From Saccharothrix saharensis (GTDB lineage: Bacteria; Actinomycetota; Actinomycetes; Mycobacteriales; Pseudonocardiaceae): a stretch of DNA of 64,000 nt. A program made the translations under genes and the position numbers. The stretch's first letter is position 1. The number at the start of each line of letters is the position of its first letter. The notes beneath the pieces are model-generated. The model made no database searches, had not been told where the DNA came from, and saw nothing but the letters and a program-made list of their open reading frames with translations. Of this stretch, positions 26,306 through 34,719 are shown piece after piece. The stretch spans positions 620,001-684,000 of the forward strand of contig NZ_VFPP01000001.1 of the NCBI RefSeq assembly GCF_006716745.1. Direction: 5' to 3'.

Positions 26306-29167
26306 ATGCCGGTGACGCGGGAGGGGTGCGCCGAGGACGACGCCCAGGAGTTCATGGTGAATATTCTGGGTGGCTTGGAAGTCCGTTGCGGCGATCTGTT
26401 GGTGGCGGTGGGGCACGCCAGGCAACGTTCAGTGCTGGCGGCGCTGGCGATCGATGCGGGTCGTGTGGTTCCGGTGGGTGTGCTGATCGACCGGATATGG
26501 GGTGAGCGCCCACCCTTCAGCGCCAGGCCGACACTGCGCACCTACGTGGCCCACCTGCGTCGGGCGTTGGCCCGCGCAAGAATCTCGATCACCTATCGCG
26601 GGGACGGCTATCTCCTGGCTGTCAAGCCGGACATGGTGGACCTGCACCGCTTTCGAGCGCTGTGGGCCGCAGCCCGTGAGAATCCCGATGCCGTCCGGTC
26701 GTTGACGTTGGCCGGTGAAGCGTTGGCATTGTGGCGGGGTGAGCCCTTGGCGGAGTCGAACACGCAGTGGGCCGACTCGGTGCGGCGGCGGCTACACCTC
26801 GAGCACGCGGCCGCCCAGGCCGATCAGGTCGACTGGGCATTGCGTTGCGGCAAGCACCGCGACCTCCTGCCCGAGTTGACCACCCGCGCGGCTGCCGAGC
26901 CGTCGGACGAACGAGTGGTCGGCCAGTTGATGCTGGCCCTGTACCGGTCGGGGCGGCAGGCCGAGGCCCTTCGACACTTCCAGCACACTCGACGCCACCT
27001 GGCAGACGAACTCGGCACCGACCCCAGTCCCGCCCTGAACGAGTTGCATCAGCGCATTCTCACCGCCGACCCCGGCCTCACCACCTCGACCACCGTTACC
27101 GAGGCATATCCCGCAGCTGCGGGATATGCCTCGGTAACCGTTCCGCGGCAACTGCCCGCCCCTCCACGACGATTCATCGGCCGCACCGGCGAACTGGCGC
27201 ATCTGACAACCATCTTGGAGGACCAAGGTACAGCGGCCCTCTGCACGATCGCGGGCTTCGGCGGCGTCGGTAAGACCTGGCTAGCCCTTGCCTGGGCGCA
27301 CAACAACCTGGACCGCTTCCCCGACGGGCAGTTGTTCATCGACCTACGGGGATTCAGCCCCGACGAAGCGCCCGTCGAGCCGGTGGCGGCGGTACGGGGA
27401 TTCCTCGACGCCCTGGGCGCCGATTCAGGTGACGCCGCCGACCTCGACACCCAGGCAGCCCGATTCCGTAGCCTTGTCGCGGACAAACGGATGCTGATCG
27501 TCCTGGACAACGCGGCCACCACCGAACAGATCGTGCCGCTGCTTCCCGGCAGTCGTTCGTGCACCGTGCTGGTCACCAGCCGCCATCGACTGCCCGCGTT
27601 GACGGCCCGTCACAGCGCCCAACCCCTCACCCTGGGAGTACTCACCCACGCGGAATCCCAGGCGATGCTGGCCGCCGACCTCGGGAGCGACGTTCTCGGC
27701 ACCGACGAGCAGACCACCGTCGACCTCATCGGATTATGCGGCGGCATGCCCCTGGCATTGGCGATCGTCGCCGCCCGCGCCCGCGCCCGCACCGGACTGG
27801 CACTGTCCGACGCCGTCGCCGAACTGCGCGACTCGAGCCTGGACGCCTTGGCGTCGGAGGATCCGACCGCAAGCCTGCCTACGGTTCTGTCGTGGTCCCT
27901 GCGCCACCTCACCGACGAGCAACGACTTGTTTTCGCACTGCTGGGAATCGCGCCCGGCCCCGACATCGGCCTGCCTGCCGCCGCAAGCCTCAGCGGGCTA
28001 CCGGAACGACGAGCACGCAGCGTCCTGCGAGTCTTGGAGGACGCCTCGCTCGTCGAACGTCGCTCCGGCGGCCGATACGCCATGCACGACCTCGTACGCA
28101 CCTATGCCGCCACGCTCGCAGCCGACCTGCCCGACAGCACCCGACGCGGGGCGCTGAAGCGGGTCGTCGAGTTCTACCTGCATACCGCGAACGTCGCCGA
28201 CCACCTCCTGGACCCCCATCGCCAACCGATCCACCTCATGCCACCCGCTGACACGGTCCTCCCCCAAGCTCTCCCCGATTACCCCGCCGCCTTGTCATGG
28301 CTCAACCACGAGTACCACCACATACTCGGCGCACAACAGACCGCTGCCGCGCACCACTGGCACCAAGCGACATGGCAGCTGGCCTGGAGTCTTCACACCT
28401 TCCAGTTCCGACGAGGGCATTACGACGACGAACTGCCCGTGTGGAACACCGCGCTCGACGCCGCCGAAGAACTGAACCAGCCCGCAGTCACAGCCATGAT
28501 CCACCGACGACTCGGGCTCACGTTCGCGAGGCTGGGGCGGCACGACGATGCGACCGAACACCTCGACAGCGCCCTGACGCTGAGCGCCCATCACACCGAC
28601 ATGCACGAACAGGCGTACCTGCATTACACCATCGCCTGGGTCGCATCCCGGCATGAAGCACCACCGCAGGCCCACCCGGACGGGCTCCGACACGCCCGAC
28701 AAGCAATGGACCTCTACCGCACCCTCGACAACACAGCCTGGCAAGCCAACACGCTGACCATGATCGGCTGGTACGAAACCCTGAACGGCAACCACGGCAC
28801 CGCCCGTGAACACTGCAACGCCGCACTGCGCCTCGCCCGCCGCGACAACTACATCGCCGGCGAAGCCGACAGCCTGGTGGTCCTCGGATGGATCGACCAG
28901 GCCACCGGCCACCACCACCAAGCCGTCGAGCACCACCGCCTCGCGCTCACCCTGCTCCACACACTCGGCCACACATACGCCGCCGCACCCACACTCGCCA
29001 CCATCGCCAACTCCTACGCCGCCCTCGGCCGCCACGAGCAGGCGATCACAGCATGGCGCCAAGCGCTCGAGCTCTACCGAAAACACGGTAGAGAAGACGA
29101 AGCAGAACGCATCCGACAACAACTCGACGAGTTCGCACGCGATCCCGTCGATAATTTCCGCCGATGA
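26306..29167 (+). CDS. SARP/AfsR-type transcriptional regulator 3
   Basis: 953 residues from ATG 26306. An alternative start is ATG 26354 (MVNILGGLEVRCGDLL), closer to the usual SARP amino-terminus but with its AGGAG only 3 bp away. Winged helix at about 18-105 (GHARQRSVLAALAIDAGRVV), BTAD about 107-255 (LWRGEPLAESNTQWADSVRR), NB-ARC with GFGGVGKT at 317-324 and RMLIVLDNAA, then TPRs. It is a more distant paralogue of regulators 1 and 2. The linker between BTAD and NB-ARC (residues 264-278) is encoded by a 44-bp perfect palindrome that the other two lack. No divergent secreted gene accompanies it; downstream is transposon debris. Confidence 0.92.
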   Translation: MPVTREGCAEDDAQEFMVNILGGLEVRCGDLLVAVGHARQRSVLAALAIDAGRVVPVGVLIDRIWGERPPFSARPTLRTYVAHLRRALARARISITYRGDGYLLAVKPDMVDLHRFRALWAAARENPDAVRSLTLAGEALALWRGEPLAESNTQWADSVRRRLHLEHAAAQADQVDWALRCGKHRDLLPELTTRAAAEPSDERVVGQLMLALYRSGRQAEALRHFQHTRRHLADELGTDPSPALNELHQRILTADPGLTTSTTVTEAYPAAAGYASVTVPRQLPAPPRRFIGRTGELAHLTTILEDQGTAALCTIAGFGGVGKTWLALAWAHNNLDRFPDGQLFIDLRGFSPDEAPVEPVAAVRGFLDALGADSGDAADLDTQAARFRSLVADKRMLIVLDNAATTEQIVPLLPGSRSCTVLVTSRHRLPALTARHSAQPLTLGVLTHAESQAMLAADLGSDVLGTDEQTTVDLIGLCGGMPLALAIVAARARARTGLALSDAVAELRDSSLDALASEDPTASLPTVLSWSLRHLTDEQRLVFALLGIAPGPDIGLPAAASLSGLPERRARSVLRVLEDASLVERRSGGRYAMHDLVRTYAATLAADLPDSTRRGALKRVVEFYLHTANVADHLLDPHRQPIHLMPPADTVLPQALPDYPAALSWLNHEYHHILGAQQTAAAHHWHQATWQLAWSLHTFQFRRGHYDDELPVWNTALDAAEELNQPAVTAMIHRRLGLTFARLGRHDDATEHLDSALTLSAHHTDMHEQAYLHYTIAWVASRHEAPPQAHPDGLRHARQAMDLYRTLDNTAWQANTLTMIGWYETLNGNHGTAREHCNAALRLARRDNYIAGEADSLVVLGWIDQATGHHHQAVEHHRLALTLLHTLGHTYAAAPTLATIANSYAALGRHEQAITAWRQALELYRKHGREDEAERIRQQLDEFARDPVDNFRR
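27095..27138. repeat. 44-bp perfect palindrome inside SARP regulator 3
   Basis: The left arm (27095-27116) begins GTTACCGAGGCATATCCC and ends GCAG. The right arm (27117-27138) is its exact reverse complement. It is in frame and encodes VTEAYPAAAGYASVT in the interdomain linker. The corresponding linkers of the two paralogues have unrelated, non-palindromic sequence. Confidence 0.9.
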
Positions 29168-29211
29168 CAGCCGATGACAACCCGCAGACTCCGCTAACCA
29201 TAAAACGGGAT

Positions 29212-29515
29212 CTCCGGGCTCGTCCCGGACGCCAAGCCCTATCGGTCCTGCCCCTATCTGCACTGCGGCGACACCTACAGCCGCCTGGCCGCGGGGTTCG
29301 GCGCCGGCCCGGCCACCGTCTGCCACTACATCCACAAGGCCGCCCAACTCCTGGCGGCGCTGGCACCGGACCTGGCCGACGCGCCGAAAATCGCCATGAG
29401 CAAGACCTACGTCATCCTTGACGGCACACCCTGTTCCGGATCAACCGCGTCGCCGCCGACCGGCCGTACTACTCGGGAAAACACAAGCGCCACGGCAGCC
29501 AGCGTGCAGCAGTGA
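29212..29515 (+). pseudogene. Internal fragment of a DDE transposase
   Basis: The first frame reads GDTYSRLAAGFGAGPATVCH, YIHKAAQLLAALAPDLADAP, then KTYVILDGT. After a frame change near 29428 it continues FRINRVAADRPYYSGKHKRH. This is the helix-turn-helix plus first catalytic Asp region (ILDGT...DRPYYSGKHK) of an IS5-like transposase group. Start, end and element boundaries are missing. Confidence 0.75.
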
Positions 29516-29884
29516 GAGAGTAATCCAGGTGATCTTCTACCTGGGCTGTCTCGCGCCGGGTCAGGCCGCTGCGGATCCACGCGCCGAGCCGGGTGATCGC
29601 AGCACGACAGCGTTCTGTCGAAGCGTCGGCGATGTGAGCCTGGAGGTACGCCTGTTGCAGGCCTTACGGGCCCGGTACGCGAACCCGCCCACGGGGGGGC
29701 GTCCAAGGCACTTGGCCACTTGGCGTTCACAATCGCGATGGAGCCGTCGTCGAGCTGCATGCCGCCCCATTTCTACAATTCACCGTCGTTGCAACCCCGT
29801 ATGCTTACCCGATAGCCGCCGGAGAACCCGGTCACCCGCCACGCGTCCAGGCAGCGGTCCGACGGGCCCGAGCGGCGGGCCTGG
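29516..29884. other. Gap with no confident gene
   Basis: A minus-strand stretch (QLDDGSIAIVNAKWPSALD) looks coding for about 20 residues only. Otherwise there is nothing recognisable between the transposase fragment and the protease pseudogene. Confidence 0.4.
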
Positions 29885-31507
29885 CGTGCGCACCGTCCAG
29901 TTGCTCGCCCTCACGACGCCGGGCATGCAGCCGACGCCCGACAATCCCGGCCGTGTGTCGGACTTCCTGGCCGGGATCAACTGGGTGGCCGGTGTCCGTG
30001 CCCGGCCCGCCGTGGTCAACATGAGCTTCAGCACCTCCGGCGTGACCCAATCGTGGACGACTCGGTCACCCGTCTTGCCGGTCTGGGTTCCACCGTCGTG
30101 GTGGCCGCGGGGAACGACAATGCCGACGCGTGCGCATCCACGCCCGCGCGGGCGTGAGGTGTGATCACGGTCGGGGCGACCGGCAGCAACGACCAACGGG
30201 CTGGGTTCTCCAATCGGGGCTTCTGTCTGTCGCTGTTCGCGCCCGGCGTCAACATCGTGTCGGCGTACCACCGCAACGACAACGACAGCGCGACGCTCAG
30301 CGGCACGTCGATGGCGGCCCCGCACGTCGCGGGGATCGCGGCGCGCTACCTGGCGCTCAGCCCCCCTGGCGACTCCGCGGCAGGTCAGGGACACGCTCAC
30401 CGCCGCCGCCACGATCAACCAGGTCCGCGATCCCGGCGCCGGTTCGCCCAACAGGTTCTTCTACGCCGACCTGTCGGTGCTGTCCAACCACGGGAAGTCG
30501 GCTCTCGACCGTATTCCGGGCCACCTGGAGACCTTCGCAGTCGGTGCGGACAAGCATGTCTGGACACGGTGGTGGAACCAAAGCGCGTGGTGGCCTGCAC
30601 GGGAGCGCCTGGGAGACCTGCCTGCGGCCGGGCCGACCACGGCGGTCACCGCCGTAGCGCGCAAGCACGATCAGGTCGACGTCTTCGACACCGACGCCGA
30701 GGGGCGCGTGCTGACCAACTGGTGGAATCCCGCCGAGGGTGGGCACAGTTGGTTTTCCATCGACGACCAGGTGGTCACGCTGCCCGGGGCCGCAGTGTCG
30801 GCGGTGGCGCGCAGTGCGGACCTGATCGACCTGTTCGTCACCGACACCGCCGGCCGGGTCGTGTCGGTCCGGTGGGACGGTCCGATCAGGGGTTGGCAGA
30901 GTTGGTACCGTCTCACGGAGGCTTCGGTCGCCGTGCCCGGTGCGACGGTGTCGGTGGTGGCGCGCAAACCCGAACTCATGGACCTATTCACGACCAACGC
31001 CGCTGGCCACGTCCTGACGAACTGGTGGAACACCGTCGAAGACTGGCACAGCTGGGCCGCGGTCACCGAGGACCCGATCGCCGCGCCGGGCACGACGGTC
31101 ACCGCGCTGGCCCGCAACCCCGACCGCATGGAACTGTTCGTCGTCGGCTCGGACGGCCGGATCAGGACCGCCTGGTGGGGCCATCCGTTCAATAGTTGGC
31201 TGGGCTGGAACACCGTCTCCGACGGCGTAGCGGCGCCCGGCGCGACCGTGTCCGTCGTGGCACACAACCCGTTCAGATGGACCTGTTCACCGTCAGCCCC
31301 ACCGGAACCGTGTCGTCGACCTGGAAGAACCCCGACGAGACCTGGCGCCCCTGGTTTCCAATCCCGAGCAGCACGGCCGCGCCGAAGTCCGTCGTCACGG
31401 CGGTCGCCCCTTACACCAACGAGATGGACCTGTTCACCCTCGAACACGGCGGCGGGATGCGGTGGACGTCGTGGCACAACGGCCGGGGAACGTGGCGCGA
31501 CCTGTAA
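29885..31507 (+). pseudogene. Subtilisin-like (S8) secreted protease with beta-propeller-like tail, degenerate
   Basis: The catalytic domain survives only from its middle: VVNMSFSTSGVTQS, then after a frame change a segment corresponding to VVVAAGNDNADACAS (oxyanion-hole Asn), another break, then [20 protein letters not shown] and the catalytic serine in [18 protein letters not shown]. The signal peptide, propeptide and the Asp and His of the triad are missing. From about 30477 a repeat region of some 45-residue units follows ([36 protein letters not shown]), similar to PLL/tectonin-like sugar-binding propellers, with one more frameshift near 31270 and a stop at 31507. Confidence 0.8.
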
Positions 31508-31551
31508 CCCAGGCCGGGGACGACAGCGCTGTTCGTCGAACGGACACCAGT

Positions 31552-33060
31552 TCACAGTCGGTCGGCGCCGGTTTCCTTCTCGTACTCCCCGAGCGCGGTG
31601 AAGGCGGGTAGCAGCGCGGGCATCATTGCCGTGAAGAGGTTCGATGTCGCGTCGCCGTGGTCGTCCACGACGGGCACGATGGACGGCGTCCAGTCCGCAG
31701 CGAAATGGATGACGCCTTGGATCACAGTTCGGTGCCCGGTGGCCAGCCACACGGGGCACTCCGGCAGACGCGGCACGGATGCGCGGATGCGCCGGTAGTC
31801 CGCGTCGCCCAGGTTCGGGATGAACAACACCAGCCGTTGCGGAGACAGCAGCCGGAACGCCTCGGCCAACTCCCACATCGTGCCCTCACTCGTGCCGAGG
31901 GTCAGCACGGTCAGCCGGGATCCACGCATCAGCTCGCGCACCGGCTCCTGCCAGCCCTCATAGGGCAGGTACAGGCGCACCGCGCCCATATGCGGCAGCC
32001 GCTCACCCGGTGCGCCGACCGCGACCAACGGCCCGACCGGCCGCAGGATCTCGGCGACGTGCTCCTCCGCCGAACGCCCGGACACCAGGAATCCGAACAT
32101 CGCACCACCGGTCAGACCGGGTAGCGGCACCTCATGCAGGGCCGTGTGCCGCTCGTCCTCCTCGAACGAGCGCAGGTAGAGCACATAGGAACCGGCCCGG
32201 AGGTGCCGATGATCCGGGATGAAACGGGTCCGGTGCCGCCTTGCCCGCAGGAACGCCTTGCGGCCCTGCGTGAACACGGCACCGCCCAGGATCATGGTCC
32301 ACAGCGTGAGAAACGTCTGCCACCACGCGAGGTCGCGAGGGTCCATCATCACCGACAGCCCGCCGAGCGTCAGCACCAGCCCGGCCAGACAGCACAGCCA
32401 GGCCGCGACCCACAGCAGCGATCCCGACCACGCATTCCCGCGGATCGGCCGCGACGAGAGTTCCCGCGCCCGCCGGGTGCGGGCGAGCTTAAGCGTCTTG
32501 CCGCCGTAAAGGATGGTGAACACCCCGGCGACGCCGATGAGGAACCCGTTCGGCTCCACCCAGTCCGGGGTGATGTCGCGCCGCTGCAACACCAGTGTGG
32601 GAACGGCCGTGAGGGCGAGACCGACCAGCATCATCATGTAGCCGAGCACCCGCAGCCTCGTGATCGGAGGTCGGGTCAGACCCTCCACGCCGATCTCGGG
32701 TTCCGGGGTGGGATCACGGAATTCCCAGTAACCGCTCCAGATCAGCCGTTGGCCCTGCTGTCGCAGCCACAGCGCCAGGCCGAGGAGCACCGTGGACAGC
32801 GGAACCACGTACCGCCACCACCTGTCCCACCACTGCGGGAAGCGGTCGGGCACCAGAAACACTACGACCGCGAAGAGCCCGACCAGCAGAAGCGGGAACA
32901 CTCTCCGGTACAGCATCCCGAGGAGTAACCGGCGCGTCCGCCGTTCGCTTAGCCCGGACAACGCCAGCATGGCCACGGCCCAGATGAGCACCATCCGCAG
33001 CACCGACTCGGGCGATAAGTCCATGCCAGTCAGTGTGCTGGAAGATCCGTGGCGGATCAT
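31552..33060 (-). CDS. Multi-pass membrane protein with a C-terminal cytoplasmic domain of possible TIR-like fold
   Basis: 502 residues. About seven hydrophobic segments lie between residues 18 and 262 (for example VLRMVLIWAVAMLALSG, GYMMMLVGLALTAVP, LLWVAAWLCCLAGLVLTLG), followed by a soluble C-terminal domain. That domain contains YVLYLRSFEEDE, SGRSAEEHVAEILRPVGPLV, AVGAPGERLPHMG and TLGTSEGTMWELAEAFRLL, blocks conserved in a family of actinomycete membrane proteins of unknown function. The alternating strands and the RSFxxD segment are reminiscent of TIR-like domains; this is inference. An alternative start is ATG 33024 (MDLSPESVLRM). It is monocistronic and convergent with the protease pseudogene. 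Confidence 0.65.
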   Translation of the reverse strand: MIRHGSSSTLTGMDLSPESVLRMVLIWAVAMLALSGLSERRTRRLLLGMLYRRVFPLLLVGLFAVVVFLVPDRFPQWWDRWWRYVVPLSTVLLGLALWLRQQGQRLIWSGYWEFRDPTPEPEIGVEGLTRPPITRLRVLGYMMMLVGLALTAVPTLVLQRRDITPDWVEPNGFLIGVAGVFTILYGGKTLKLARTRRARELSSRPIRGNAWSGSLLWVAAWLCCLAGLVLTLGGLSVMMDPRDLAWWQTFLTLWTMILGGAVFTQGRKAFLRARRHRTRFIPDHRHLRAGSYVLYLRSFEEDERHTALHEVPLPGLTGGAMFGFLVSGRSAEEHVAEILRPVGPLVAVGAPGERLPHMGAVRLYLPYEGWQEPVRELMRGSRLTVLTLGTSEGTMWELAEAFRLLSPQRLVLFIPNLGDADYRRIRASVPRLPECPVWLATGHRTVIQGVIHFAADWTPSIVPVVDDHGDATSNLFTAMMPALLPAFTALGEYEKETGADRL

Positions 33061-33684
33061 CGTCCTGACCGGTAGGGTTAGCCGACCACGTCGGCCAGCT
33101 CGTGGCGCGACGGGAACCGCGAGGCATGAAGCTGGTCGTGCACGACTTCTGGGCCGCCGACGCCGGGCCCGTGTCGGCGATCTTCAGGTTCCTGGGCGGC
33201 TTCCACAGCAGGGCGGACACCGTCCAGTTTCGGCGCGATGCCCTGCCGCCGCATCGGCCGGGAAACCCGCACGCTACTCGAAGGGCTCGTCTACCTGGTG
33301 TTGTGGATCGTCATCGGCGTGGTCGTCCTGATCGGCTACACCCCTTCTGGGCCGGTGAATAGCAATTCTCAAGCGCCCGCTCTGCGTCCGCCAGCAGCAT
33401 GTCGGCCACACGCCGCCGCCGCACATCGCGGCGCGTAACCCAGTCCGACTCGACGGCGTCGCGAGTCGGCTCAGCGACCGCGAGAAGGTCAATGTGCGCC
33501 TGGCTTCTCGCCCGCAGTGGCCGCATCGTCCACGTCCGGCGTGCACTGACGGTGACGACGTTGCGATGCCGGTGTGGGATCGGTCCCACCTGTACGGATC
33601 GCCGTCTCCGCTGCTAGTTTGTACGTGTGACTCGCATCCTTCACCTTGAAGGTGGGTCGAGTCCCACATCTGCGTGTTTGAGAG
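33061..33684. other. Gap of about 620 bp with one doubtful small ORF
   Basis: A minus-strand frame (33311-33526) encodes HIDLLAVAEPTRDAVESDWV then DVRRRRVADMLLADAERALE, natural in composition but without a ribosome-binding site or recognised family. A hydrophobic plus-strand stretch at about 33270-33340 (LVYLVLWIVIGVVVLIGY) overlaps it. Neither can be called with confidence. Confidence 0.35.
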
Positions 33685-34566
33685 GGCATCTCCAACCCGG
33701 GCACGGTGCTCGCCGCCGCGGCGAGCGTCACCTCGCGCATCACGTTGAGCAGTGCGGTCACCGTGCTCAGCACCGAGGACCCGGTGCGGGTCTACCAGCA
33801 GTTCACGACGCTCGACCAGCTCAGCCGGGGCCGGGCGGAGCTGCTGGCCGGGCGCGGGTCGTTCACCGAGTCGTTCCCGCTGTTCGGCGCGAGCCTGGAG
33901 GACTACGACGAGCTGTTCGAGGAAAAGCTCGCGCTGCTGCTGCGACTGGACCGGGAGGACCCGATCACGTGGTCGGGCAAGTTCCGGGCCCCGCTGCGGA
34001 ACGCGCACGTCCACCCGCGCCCGTACGGCGAGCGCCTGCGGATCTCGGTCGGGACCGGCGGCAACCCGGAGTCCTCGATCCGGGCCGGGCTCCTCGGCCT
34101 GCCGGTGGTGTACGCGGTCATCGGCGGTGAGCCGGAGCGGTTCGCGCCGCTGGTGGACGTGTACCGGCAAGCGGGCGAAGCGGGTGGGCACGATGCCGCC
34201 GAGCTGAGCGTGACGATGAGCGCGATCGGCCTCGTCGCGCGCCGCTCGCAGGACGCCAAGGACGCGTTCTACCCGTACTGGCTGGAGACGATGAAGTACG
34301 GCTCGCGGGCGCGTGGCTGGCCGGTGCCGTCGCGGGCGGAGTACGACGCGTGGACGCGCGGGGCGCGGTCGATCTTCGCGGGCAGCCCGCAGGAGGTGGC
34401 GGAACGCCTGATCTCGGTGGGCCGCCTGGTGAACGCCGACCGCTACGCGTTGCAGATGGACTGGTCGGGGGTGCCGCACCACCTCGTCATGGAGGCGATC
34501 GAACTGCTCGGCACCGAGATCATGCCGTTGGTGCACAGAGAACTTGGTTCCTCCACTGTGGACTGA
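33685..34566 (+). pseudogene. LLM-class flavin-dependent oxidoreductase lacking its N-terminus
   Basis: The frame enters at GISNPGTVLAAAASVTSRIT just after an in-frame TGA (33679-33681), where intact family members have about 60 more residues including the first beta strand and the xEHH motif. From there the protein is normal to the end (STEDPVRVYQQFTTLDQLS, AGRGSFTESFPLFG, GTGGNPESSIRAGLLGLPVV, LGTEIMPLVHRELG). A GTG at 33706 could start a shortened product, but this would lack part of the TIM barrel. The breakpoint marks the right border of the transposon-rich, decayed region; genes beyond are intact. Confidence 0.75.
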
Positions 34567-34686
34567 TCGGCCGAGATCCGGTGCCGTAGCACGATGTGAC
34601 ACCACCCACTCGCGGTCACATGGGCGCGACGGGCACGTGAATCCCCGGTAAAGTCGCAGGTCGGCGTTTTCTTGGAGGACTTCACT

Positions 34687-34719
34687 GTGCCATTTCGCTT
34701 CCCCGGTGCCCGTCGGTGA
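34687..34719 (+). CDS. 10-codon leader ORF coupled to the Pls-type synthetase
   Basis: GTG at 34687 has a strong GGAGG at 34674-34678 and opens MPFRFPGARR followed by TGA at 34717-34719. That stop overlaps the GTG start of the synthetase (34716) in a GTGA. The synthetase start itself has no Shine-Dalgarno sequence, so ribosomes would reach it through this leader. It is too short for a function other than coupling or attenuation. Confidence 0.55.
   Translation: MPFRFPGARR

Noticed and set aside
33640..33672. tRNA-like T-arm (GTGGG-TCGAGT-CCCAC) just left of the truncated LLM gene, a possible attachment site
   Set aside because: The loop has six instead of seven bases and the flanking sequence does not fold into an anticodon arm and acceptor stem; no second copy was found in the window.
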